Below are positions 27,854-37,600 of a stretch of 64,000 bases of DNA, in pieces. The notes beneath the pieces were generated by a model. That model searched no databases. It saw only the letters and a list, made by a program, of their open reading frames with translations, and was not told the origin of the DNA. Position 1 is the first letter of the stretch, and every line of letters begins with the position of its first letter. Origin of the DNA: Phytopythium helicoides (lineage: Eukaryota; Oomycota; Peronosporomycetes; Pythiales; Pythiaceae); the NCBI GenBank assembly GCA_024867545.1, contig JANFNE010000008.1:1138501-1202500 (forward strand). The letters run 5' to 3'. A program made the position numbers and the translations under genes.

Positions 27854-30313
27854 CGATTTCCCGGAGTGCGATGGAGCTGGCGTGCTTCACGGGACTCAAG
27901 TGCAAACCAGCCTGATATCTTCGATTCATCGATTGCTGGCTGCGGCACCAATGCAAAAGATGATAAACGAGCTCTTGAGCCCGAAAATCGAAAGATGCCG
28001 CGTCAGACGCCAGCTGACGAGGTTCGCGTGGACGGGGCTACGCCATCTTTCCCACGCGGCTCCCTGCACAAGAACTGCGTCTCAGATTCAAGTGTGGCTG
28101 GAGTTCATCGCAACGGTGTCGAGAATCTCCATTCCCTCACTGACAATTGTGGCGGCGACGCTCCGTGCTCCCCCACAGCCGATTATGGCGGCGAAGTACT
28201 TGCTTCCCCTATAATCGCAACACAAAGCGTCGCTTGCGACCACCACTCACTTTCAGCGACCGAATTGTCTGACATGACAGCGCTGGTAAAACAACGCAAA
28301 TCGGCTCTTGATTCCACGGCCTTAGCACATCATCGTCTCTCCACTCTGCATCACAAGCAATTAACCACGGCATTAGGTGAGGAGCTGAGAAAATATCACC
28401 TCAACCTTCCAAAACCAACCCCAGAGGTGGACGAATCCGGGCAGAGACCGATACACCTGCTTGACCGAAACAAACAAAGGATTTACAGCGAGTTCATCAG
28501 ATGCTCGGGGATGCAAATACCAGATTTCGTGCGTCTACTCCGAGGAGAAACTGAGTATGACCCGCGTCCGAACAAATCTCTCCACATACCAACATCGCAT
28601 CGTGCGTGGAGATCTTACAGGTACCGCACGGAGTGGGAGTCTATCGTCACTAGCGGAGTCAAGCCAAAGTGGAAGAGCAATTTTCCGGAGCAATTGAAGC
28701 CCCCCGACAACCATGGCTCTGCTCGCCGGGCTCTCAATACCATAGTAAAGAGCCTTCGTGCAGGCCAGGATCAAGATCGCTATCTGATTCTTGATATCGA
28801 TCTCCTCTCCTCTCTATCCGGCATCACGTGCAGCCCTTTTGGGGCAGTGCCGAAAGGTGAGGTTGACTTAGAAGTGGATGCGAGAATCATCCATGACCTA
28901 TCGTTCCCAAAAGGTAGCTCTGTCAACGACAACACAGAAGGCAACTCGGACGTATCGGTTACGTACGATGGTGCAGCCACTCTTGCCAGGCGTATTCTTG
29001 ATGTGGCAGAAGTACATCCAGGCTCGCAGCACATGATGACAGGAGACGTAAACGGTGCCTTCCGCCACATTCCAATGTGTGCAGACAGTGTCGGGCGCTT
29101 TGCTGGAACAATTCCGGAACTCGGCATTCTCGTGATCGACCTTTGCTGTCCCTTTGGTTGGTCAGAATCGCCTGCGTCATACTGGTGCGCAGGAGCAGCT
29201 ATTAATCACTTGTACGCTAACTCATCTCCCCACTGGACACGTCAGCCTCTGTGTGCAAAAGAAACCTTTGATGCAAAAGCATGGTGTGACGACCATTCGT
29301 GCATCGAGCCAAATATTGGTTCCAGACTCGCGGAAGCTAATGTGGCACTTCGGGAAGCAATGATTACAATACTAGGTCCCGATGCGTGCAATGAAAAGAA
29401 GTTCACATCGTGGTTCCAGCAAGGCCGAGCGCTCGGCCTCGACTGGGATTTGGCCAAGTTGACAGTCTCGATGCCGGTGGACAAGATTACTAAAGCTCAC
29501 AATAGGCTAACGGCCATGCAAATTCGGCGTCGAGCATCAAAAACACAGCTCAACCAACTTTTAGGAAGTCTTCGGCACGTTGTAACCTGTATTAGGCCAG
29601 CCGCGTCGTTTTTCCAGCGAATTGCTTCGTTAGGGCGCGCAGCACCTCGATTCAGCACGGTGTCCCTTTCCGAGAATGTGCAAGATGACATGCGCTGGTT
29701 CAAGTATATTCTCGCAATGGATCGACTAAACGCGATTCCGTTATCGCGGTTCTCCCAAAGAGATGCACCCGACTTCGAATTGTACATGGATGCCAGTGAC
29801 AGAGGGCTTTGCGCGATATACCCGGCTCGCAAAGAGTTTATTCAAATCGAGTTCACGGAAAAAGAAAGGGGAGACATTGTTCAATTCAACGAGACAGCCA
29901 ACAATGACTTCGGAATAAACGTTCGTGAGCTCATGGGAGCGATATTTGCTGGGATCGTGTGGAAGCACCACTGGCAGTGTTACGACAAACCGACGTTCAC
30001 CCACGTGCGGATGCGAATTGACAATCAGTCAGCAGTCTCATGGACCAACCGTCGCTTCAGCCCAAATCCATTCGCCCAGATGCTTCTACGAGTACTCAGT
30101 CTCCTCGAGATACAGCACGGCTTCTACTGTACGGCAGCTCACATTGCAGGATCAGAAAATGTCATGGCAGACGCAGGAAGCCGAGTTTGGCAATCGGAAG
30201 CAATGGCGAGCACTTTCTCTAACCTCTCGTTGTCGTGGCAACAGGTGTCGATCCCAACAGACTCGCGAAATCTCTATCATCTTTGGGAGCATTACTCAGA
30301 GCTGGTGCGTTAG
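27854..30313 (+). CDS. Reverse transcriptase / RNase H ORF2 of Ngaro/PAT-like element
   Basis: About 815 residues in the same frame as ORF1, separated only by its TGA. The first ATG in frame is at 27995, the alternative start if there is no readthrough. RT landmarks: an IIHDLSFPKGSSVND segment near 28885-28930, the first catalytic Asp in TGDVNGAFRHI near 29045, a PFGWSESPASYW stretch, and the CDD box in KAWCDDHS near 29280-29300. The RNase H part begins with LYMDASDRG near 29782 and includes INVRELMGA, RIDNQSAVSW and a C-terminal HIAGSENVMADAGSR. The CDD in place of YxDD and this RNase H type fit DIRS/Ngaro elements rather than LTR retrotransposons. The last 79 nt overlap the recombinase frame. 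Confidence 0.88.
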   Translation, partial: RFPGVRWSWRASRDSSANQPDIFDSSIAGCGTNAKDDKRALEPENRKMPRQTPADEVRVDGATPSFPRGSLHKNCVSDSSVAGVHRNGVENLHSLTDNCGGDAPCSPTADYGGEVLASPIIATQSVACDHHSLSATELSDMTALVKQRKSALDSTALAHHRLSTLHHKQLTTALGEELRKYHLNLPKPTPEVDESGQRPIHLLDRNKQRIYSEFIRCSGMQIPDFVRLLRGETEYDPRPNKSLHIPTSHRAWRSYRYRTEWESIVTSGVKPKWKSNFPEQLKPPDNHGSARRALNTIVKSLRAGQDQDRYLILDIDLLSSLSGITCSPFGAVPKGEVDLEVDARIIHDLSFPKGSSVNDNTEGNSDVSVTYDGAATLARRILDVAEVHPGSQHMMTGDVNGAFRHIPMCADSVGRFAGTIPELGILVIDLCCPFGWSESPASYWCAGAAINHLYANSSPHWTRQPLCAKETFDAKAWCDDHSCIEPNIGSRLAEANVALREAMITILGPDACNEKKFTSWFQQGRALGLDWDLAKLTVSMPVDKITKAHNRLTAMQIRRRASKTQLNQLLGSLRHVVTCIRPAASFFQRIASLGRAAPRFSTVSLSENVQDDMRWFKYILAMDRLNAIPLSRFSQRDAPDFELYMDASDRGLCAIYPARKEFIQIEFTEKERGDIVQFNETANNDFGINVRELMGAIFAGIVWKHHWQCYDKPTFTHVRMRIDNQSAVSWTNRRFSPNPFAQMLLRVLSLLEIQHGFYCTAAHIAGSENVMADAGSRVWQSEAMASTFSNLSLSWQQVSIPTDSRNLYHLWEHYSELVR

Positions 30314-31272
30314 CAGATACGTCACGGAGTGCATACAACAGAGCCTGGTTCCAGTGGACGGCTTGGTGTGCTATGATGAAGATGGAACCATGGCTGTCAG
30401 CCAGTGCTGTAGATGACAACACTGCCCAACTTGGGGCTTTCGCGGTGTATTTGTGGCAATTCGGCATGAATCGGAAGCTGAAGGGCAATACCTACTCAAC
30501 TATATGCTCTAAACTCTGCGCGGTGAGGTGGTATCATCGAAATACAGCGGGCTATGACCCAGGTGTTAATGCGAGTCACGCTATCCTGCTACGAGGCATA
30601 CGAAGGTTCACTAATCCAGTCATCAAGCAGCATCCCCTATCACCGCGGTTATTGCGACTCATATTTCAACAGCTTGACTTGAGCCAACCACGCCTCCAAT
30701 TGCTGTGGGGTGGACTGCTGCTTGGATACTTTTTCCTCTTCCGACGATCGGAATACTTGTTCATCGGACGCAATTGTCACAAGTACATTCTTCGGTTAAG
30801 CGATATCCAACTTCTCAACAATGCAGGCCGAAAAACAGAGGCTAAGAAGGCAACCATGGTCGGAATAACATTACGAGGAGCAAAGAACAACCAATTCGGA
30901 CGTGAAGAAACTAGATTTCACAGAAAGTCGGGTGACCCTGTACTCTGTCCCGTGAAGGCAGCTCGATGGATATACAAGGCAGCAACGACCTTCAAAACTC
31001 GACCTGAAGACCCTGCACTGTCAGCCCCGAACGGGGGCATCACGTCGAGTAACATCGCGACAACCATCAAAGTAGCGGCCGAACAAGCGGGGCTAGATCC
31101 GACTCGCTTCTCGACGCACTCTGTCCGGGTGGGCGGAGCCACAACACTCTTGAATGCTGGTGCTGACCGTTTGGCAATCAAACTGTTGGGAAGATGGCTT
31201 TCAAACTCCTTTGAAGCATACCCTGTACTTACCGCAGCGGGATCTGCAAAGCTTTCACAGCTAATGTGTTAA
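30235..31272 (+). CDS. Tyrosine recombinase ORF3 of Ngaro/PAT-like element
   Basis: 345 codons, open from 30235 in the -1 frame relative to ORF2 and overlapping it by 79 nt. No ATG precedes 30373, yet a core-binding-like segment (TSRSAYNRAWFQWTAWC) lies before it, so translation may depend on frameshifting, a non-ATG start or splicing. Catalytic landmarks: Arg in LFRRSEYL (~30742), H-x-x-R as HSVR (31117-31128) followed by VGGATTLLNAG, GRW (~31190) and the nucleophile candidate Tyr in FEAYPV (31219-31221). The enzyme would integrate a circular DNA intermediate without making a target duplication. No stop or frameshift is seen, so it is probably active or recently so. Confidence 0.88.
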   Translation: MATGVDPNRLAKSLSSLGALLRAGALADTSRSAYNRAWFQWTAWCAMMKMEPWLSASAVDDNTAQLGAFAVYLWQFGMNRKLKGNTYSTICSKLCAVRWYHRNTAGYDPGVNASHAILLRGIRRFTNPVIKQHPLSPRLLRLIFQQLDLSQPRLQLLWGGLLLGYFFLFRRSEYLFIGRNCHKYILRLSDIQLLNNAGRKTEAKKATMVGITLRGAKNNQFGREETRFHRKSGDPVLCPVKAARWIYKAATTFKTRPEDPALSAPNGGITSSNIATTIKVAAEQAGLDPTRFSTHSVRVGGATTLLNAGADRLAIKLLGRWLSNSFEAYPVLTAAGSAKLSQLMC

Positions 31273-31338
31273 GGGTGGTGATCCAAGGGAAAACAAGACG
31301 ACATGGCGCGTCGTTCGGCCTTACTCTTTTTGGGGCAG

Positions 31339-31405
31339 CCGCCACGCCACGCCCTGGTGCGGCAAAATGCACGTAGACTTTGCCCCATGACTCGATTGTT
31401 GGAAA
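31339..31405 (+). repeat. Split direct repeat B1 (67 bp)
   Basis: Starts CCGCCACGCC and ends GTTGGAAA; identical by eye to B2 at 31568-31634 and directly abutting A2. Confidence 0.9.
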
Positions 31406-31566
31406 TGTCAGGCTTCCACGTATTGCGACAAGGTGACGCGAAGCACATGCGAAGGAAGGCAGCTTTTCCCGATCTAGTCGTTTCAGTTCTATATTTAGCT
31501 ACAGTAGTTAGAGAGCAGTGCACTTGGGTCGCTCTGTTCACTTCTGAGCTTTCCAAGTTTCGTCAA
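31406..31566 (+). repeat. Split direct repeat A2 (161 bp)
   Basis: Second copy of the left terminal repeat A1, sandwiched between B1 and B2 as in Ngaro/PAT elements. Confidence 0.92.
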
Positions 31567-31567
31567 C

Positions 31568-31634
31568 CCGCCACGCCACGCCCTGGTGCGGCAAAATGCA
31601 CGTAGACTTTGCCCCATGACTCGATTGTTGGAAA
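31568..31634 (+). repeat. Split direct repeat B2 (67 bp)
   Basis: Right terminus of the element. Its final GTTGGAAA is followed immediately by satellite sequence aacaaacc. Confidence 0.9.
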
Positions 31635-34600
31635 AACAAACCTTGCTCACTTGCTCACTTGCTCACTTGCTCACTTGCTCACTTGCTCACTTGCTCACTT
31701 GCTCACTCGAATGACACCACAGTCGCTGCCAATCACGACTTCATCGGAGATCCGGACCACTACATCGACTACATGAGCGCGGATGGTGACAACGGCGACG
31801 GCTGCAAGGACTAGAGGATTAGAATGAGGACTGGAACGATAGCAACGACGAGGAAGAGACTCACCCGATCGGGAAGCCGAAGATCGGGAAGCCGAAAAGC
31901 AAAAGCTCGCGTACCATGTCCATCGCGACTCCCACGTATCACAGTTCGCCACGCTGATGCGTGAGCAGCGTGGCGAGCGAGTACGCTTCGTTCGGTCGAA
32001 TGGGCCGGCACACTTGCTCTCCTCGTGGCACATAGCTCTAGTGGATGACAGGTTACCGGCAACTGGCTCGCCTCTCTTGGTCGTGGCTTGCGGTCGACGA
32101 CGGATTCTGCTGTTCTGCTGCTTCCGGACCAAGTGTCGAGCGCCTTGCTTGCGAGTTGGGCTTCCATCCGTGCTTGTGGATCCTTGCCGACATCCGGCAG
32201 ACTGGTCGATCCGGTGTCACAACCTCCGTACCTTCGACTCGACACACCAGCTTCTCCGAGCGGGAACAAACCTTGCTCACTTGCTCACTTGCTCACTTGC
32301 TCACTTGCTCACTTGCTCACTTGCTCACTTGCTCACTTGCTCACTCGAATGACACCACAGTCGCTGCCAATCACGACTTCATCGGAGATCCGGACCACTA
32401 CATCGACTACATGAGCGCGGATGGTGACAACGGCGACGGCTGCAAGGACTAGAGGATTAGAATGAGGACTGGAACGATAGCAACGACGAGGAAGAGACTC
32501 ACCCGATCGGGAAGCCGAAGATCGGGAAGCCGAAAAGCAAAAGCTCGCGTACCATGTCCATCGCGACTCCCACGTATCACAGTTCGCCACGCTGATGCGT
32601 GAGCAGCGTGGCGAGCGAGTACGCTTCGTTCGGTCGAATGGGCCGGCACACTTGCTCTCCTCGTGGCACATAGCTCTAGTGGATGACAGGTTACCGGCAA
32701 CTGGCTCGCCTCTCTTGGTCGTGGCTTGCGGTCGACGACGGATTCTGCTGTTCTGCTGCTTCCGGACCAAGTGTCGAGCGCCTTGCTTGCGAGTTGGGCT
32801 TCCATCCGTGCTTGTGGATCCTTGCCGACATCCGGCAGACTGGTCGATCCGGTGTCACAACCTCCGTACCTTCGACTCGACACACCAGCTTCTCCGAGCG
32901 GGAACAAACCTTGCTCACTTGCTCACTTGCTCACTTGCTCACTTGCTCACTTGCTCACTTGCTCACTTGCTCACTCGAATGACACCACAGTCGCTGCCAA
33001 TCACGACTTCATCGGAGATCCGGACCACTACATCGACTACATGAGCGCGGATGGTGACAACGGCGACGGCTGCAAGGACTAGAGGATTAGAATGAGGACT
33101 GGAACGATAGCAACGACGAGGAAGAGACTCACCCGATCGGGAAGCCGAAGATCGGGAAGCCGAAAAGCAAAAGCTCGCGTACCATGTCCATCGCGACTCC
33201 CACGTATCACAGTTCGCCACGCTGATGCGTGAGCAGCGTGGCGAGCGAGTACGCTTCGTTCGGTCGAATGGGCCGGCACACTTGCTCTCCTCGTGGCACA
33301 TAGCTCTAGTGGATGACAGGTTACCGGCAACTGGCTCGCCTCTCTTGGTCGTGGCTTGCGGTCGACGACGGATTCTGCTGTTCTGCTGCTTCCGGACCAA
33401 GTGTCGAGCGCCTTGCTTGCGAGTTGGGCTTCCATCCGTGCTTGTGGATCCTTGCCGACATCCGGCAGACTGGTCGATCCGGTGTCACAACCTCCGTACC
33501 TTCGACTCGACACACCAGCTTCTCCGAGCGGGAACAAACCTTGCTCACTTGCTCACTTGCTCACTTGCTCACTTGCTCACTTGCTCACTTGCTCACTTGC
33601 TCACTCGAATGACACCACAGTCGCTGCCAATCACGACTTCATCGGAGATCCGGACCACTACATCGACTACATGAGCGCGGATGGTGACAACGGCGACGGC
33701 TGCAAGGACTAGAGGATTAGAATGAGGACTGGAACGATAGCAACGACGAGGAAGAGACTCACCCGATCGGGAAGCCGAAGATCGGGAAGCCGAAAAGCAA
33801 AAGCTCGCGTACCATGTCCATCGCGACTCCCACGTATCACAGTTCGCCACGCTGATGCGTGAGCAGCGTGGCGAGCGAGTACGCTTCGTTCGGTCGAATG
33901 GGCCGGCACACTTGCTCTCCTCGTGGCACATAGCTCTAGTGGATGACAGGTTACCGGCAACTGGCTCGCCTCTCTTGGTCGTGGCTTGCGGTCGACGACG
34001 GATTCTGCTGTTCTGCTGCTTCCGGACCAAGTGTCGAGCGCCTTGCTTGCGAGTTGGGCTTCCATCCGTGCTTGTGGATCCTTGCCGACATCCGGCAGAC
34101 TGGTCGATCCGGTGTCACAACCTCCGTACCTTCGACTCGACACACCAGCTTCTCCGAGCGGGAACAAACCTTGCTCACTTGCTCACTTGCTCACTTGCTC
34201 ACTTGCTCACTTGCTCACTTGCTCACTTGCTCACTTGCTCACTTGCTCACTCGAATGACACCACAGTCGCTGCCAATCACGACTTCATCGGAGATCCGGA
34301 CCACTACATCGACTACATGAGCGCGGATGGTGACAACGGCGACGGCTGCAAGGACTAGAGGATTAGAATGAGGACTGGAACGATAGCAACGACGAGGAAG
34401 AGACTCACCCGATCGGGAAGCCGAAGATCGGGAAGCCGAAAAGCAAAAGCTCGCGTACCATGTCCATCGCGACTCCCACGTATCACAGTTCGCCACGCTG
34501 ATGCGTGAGCAGCGTGGCGAGCGAGTACGCTTCGTTCGGTCGAATGGGCCGGCACACTTGCTCTCCTCGTGGCACATAGCTCTAGTGGATGACAGGTTAC

Positions 34601-37600
34601 CGGCAACTGGCTCGCCTCTCTTGGTCGTGGCTTGCGGTCGACGACGGATTCTGCTGTTCTGCTGCTTCCGGACCAAGTGTCGAGCGCCTTGCTTGCGAGT
34701 TGGGCTTCCATCCGTGCTTGTGGATCCTTGCCGACATCCGGCAGACTGGTCGATCCGGTGTCACAACCTCCGTACCTTCGACTCGACACACCAGCTTCTC
34801 CGAGCGGGAACAAACCTTGCTCACTTGCTCACTTGCTCACTTGCTCACTTGCTCACTTGCTCACTTGCTCACTTGCTCACTCGAATGACACCACAGTCGC
34901 TGCCAATCACGACTTCATCGGAGATCCGGACCACTACATCGACTACATGAGCGCGGATGGTGACAACGGCGACGGCTGCAAGGACTAGAGGATTAGAATG
35001 AGGACTGGAACGATAGCAACGACGAGGAAGAGACTCACCCGATCGGGAAGCCGAAGATCGGGAAGCCGAAAAGCAAAAGCTCGCGTACCATGTCCATCGC
35101 GACTCCCACGTATCACAGTTCGCCACGCTGATGCGTGAGCAGCGTGGCGAGCGAGTACGCTTCGTTCGGTCGAATGGGCCGGCACACTTGCTCTCCTCGT
35201 GGCACATAGCTCTAGTGGATGACAGGTTACCGGCAACTGGCTCGCCTCTCTTGGTCGTGGCTTGCGGTCGACGACGGATTCTGCTGTTCTGCTGCTTCCG
35301 GACCAAGTGTCGAGCGCCTTGCTTGCGAGTTGGGCTTCCATCCGTGCTTGTGGATCCTTGCCGACATCCGGCAGACTGGTCGATCCGGTGTCACAACCTC
35401 CGTACCTTCGACTCGACACACCAGCTTCTCCGAGCGGGAACAAACCTTGCTCACTTGCTCACTTGCTCACTTGCTCACTTGCTCACTTGCTCACTTGCTC
35501 ACTTGCTCACTCGAATGACACCACAGTCGCTGCCAATCACGACTTCATCGGAGATCCGGACCACTACATCGACTACATGAGCGCGGATGGTGACAACGGC
35601 GACGGCTGCAAGGACTAGAGGATTAGAATGAGGACTGGAACGATAGCAACGACGAGGAAGAGACTCACCCGATCGGGAAGCCGAAGATCGGGAAGCCGAA
35701 AAGCAAAAGCTCGCGTACCATGTCCATCGCGACTCCCACGTATCACAGTTCGCCACGCTGATGCGTGAGCAGCGTGGCGAGCGAGTACGCTTCGTTCGGT
35801 CGAATGGGCCGGCACACTTGCTCTCCTCGTGGCACATAGCTCTAGTGGATGACAGGTTACCGGCAACTGGCTCGCCTCTCTTGGTCGTGGCTTGCGGTCG
35901 ACGACGGATTCTGCTGTTCTGCTGCTTCCGGACCAAGTGTCGAGCGCCTTGCTTGCGAGTTGGGCTTCCATCCGTGCTTGTGGATCCTTGCCGACATCCG
36001 GCAGACTGGTCGATCCGGTGTCACAACCTCCGTACCTTCGACTCGACACACCAGCTTCTCCGAGCGGGAACAAACCTTGCTCACTTGCTCACTTGCTCAC
36101 TTGCTCACTTGCTCACTTGCTCACTTGCTCACTTGCTCACTTGCTCACTTGCTCACTTGCTCACTCGAATGACACCACAGTCGCTGCCAATCACGACTTC
36201 ATCGGAGATCCGGACCACTACATCGACTACATGAGCGCGGATGGTGACAACGGCGACGGCTGCAAGGACTAGAGGATTAGAATGAGGACTGGAACGATAG
36301 CAACGACGAGGAAGAGACTCACCCGATCGGGAAGCCGAAGATCGGGAAGCCGAAAAGCAAAAGCTCGCGTACCATGTCCATCGCGACTCCCACGTATCAC
36401 AGTTCGCCACGCTGATGCGTGAGCAGCGTGGCGAGCGAGTACGCTTCGTTCGGTCGAATGGGCCGGCACACTTGCTCTCCTCGTGGCACATAGCTCTAGT
36501 GGATGACAGGTTACCGGCAACTGGCTCGCCTCTCTTGGTCGTGGCTTGCGGTCGACGACGGATTCTGCTGTTCTGCTGCTTCCGGACCAAGTGTCGAGCG
36601 CCTTGCTTGCGAGTTGGGCTTCCATCCGTGCTTGTGGATCCTTGCCGACATCCGGCAGACTGGTCGATCCGGTGTCACAACCTCCGTACCTTCGACTCGA
36701 CACACCAGCTTCTCCGAGCGGGAACAAACCTTGCTCACTTGCTCACTTGCTCACTTGCTCACTTGCTCACTTGCTCACTTGCTCACTTGCTCACTTGCTC
36801 ACTCGAATGACACCACAGTCGCTGCCAATCACGACTTCATCGGAGATCCGGACCACTACATCGACTACATGAGCGCGGATGGTGACAACGGCGACGGCTG
36901 CAAGGACTAGAGGATTAGAATGAGGACTGGAACGATAGCAACGACGAGGAAGAGACTCACCCGATCGGGAAGCCGAAGATCGGGAAGCCGAAAAGCAAAA
37001 GCTCGCGTACCATGTCCATCGCGACTCCCACGTATCACAGTTCGCCACGCTGATGCGTGAGCAGCGTGGCGAGCGAGTACGCTTCGTTCGGTCGAATGGG
37101 CCGGCACACTTGCTCTCCTCGTGGCACATAGCTCTAGTGGATGACAGGTTACCGGCAACTGGCTCGCCTCTCTTGGTCGTGGCTTGCGGTCGACGACGGA
37201 TTCTGCTGTTCTGCTGCTTCCGGACCAAGTGTCGAGCGCCTTGCTTGCGAGTTGGGCTTCCATCCGTGCTTGTGGATCCTTGCCGACATCCGGCAGACTG
37301 GTCGATCCGGTGTCACAACCTCCGTACCTTCGACTCGACACACCAGCTTCTCCGAGCGGGAACAAACCTTGCTCACTTGCTCACTTGCTCACTTGCTCAC
37401 TTGCTCACTTGCTCACTTGCTCACTTGCTCACTTGCTCACTCGAATGACACCACAGTCGCTGCCAATCACGACTTCATCGGAGATCCGGACCACTACATC
37501 GACTACATGAGCGCGGATGGTGACAACGGCGACGGCTGCAAGGACTAGAGGATTAGAATGAGGACTGGAACGATAGCAACGACGAGGAAGAGACTCACCC

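Larger units (their letters stand above)
25670..31634 (+). mobile_element. Ngaro/PAT-like DIRS-order retrotransposon (tyrosine recombinase)
   Basis: Full-length element of 5965 bp inserted in the satellite. Structure: repeat A1 (25670-25830), a gag-like ORF, an RT-RNase H ORF, a tyrosine recombinase ORF, then B1 (31339-31405), A2 (31406-31566) and B2 (31568-31634). Split direct repeats in the order A1...B1-A2-B2, with a tyrosine recombinase in place of an integrase, define the Ngaro/PAT-type branch of the DIRS order. The satellite is interrupted exactly between gagcggg and aacaaacc, which are adjacent in every uninterrupted monomer, so no target-site duplication was made, as expected for recombinase-mediated entry. 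The RT ORF contains no methyltransferase-like domain that I recognise. Confidence 0.9.

Noticed and set aside
31643..31706. Octamer repeat as telomeric or as a real repeat protein (LLTCSLAH units)
   Set aside because: TTGCTCAC does not resemble the TTTAGGG-type telomere repeat, and the reading frame shifts with each change of 8 bp.
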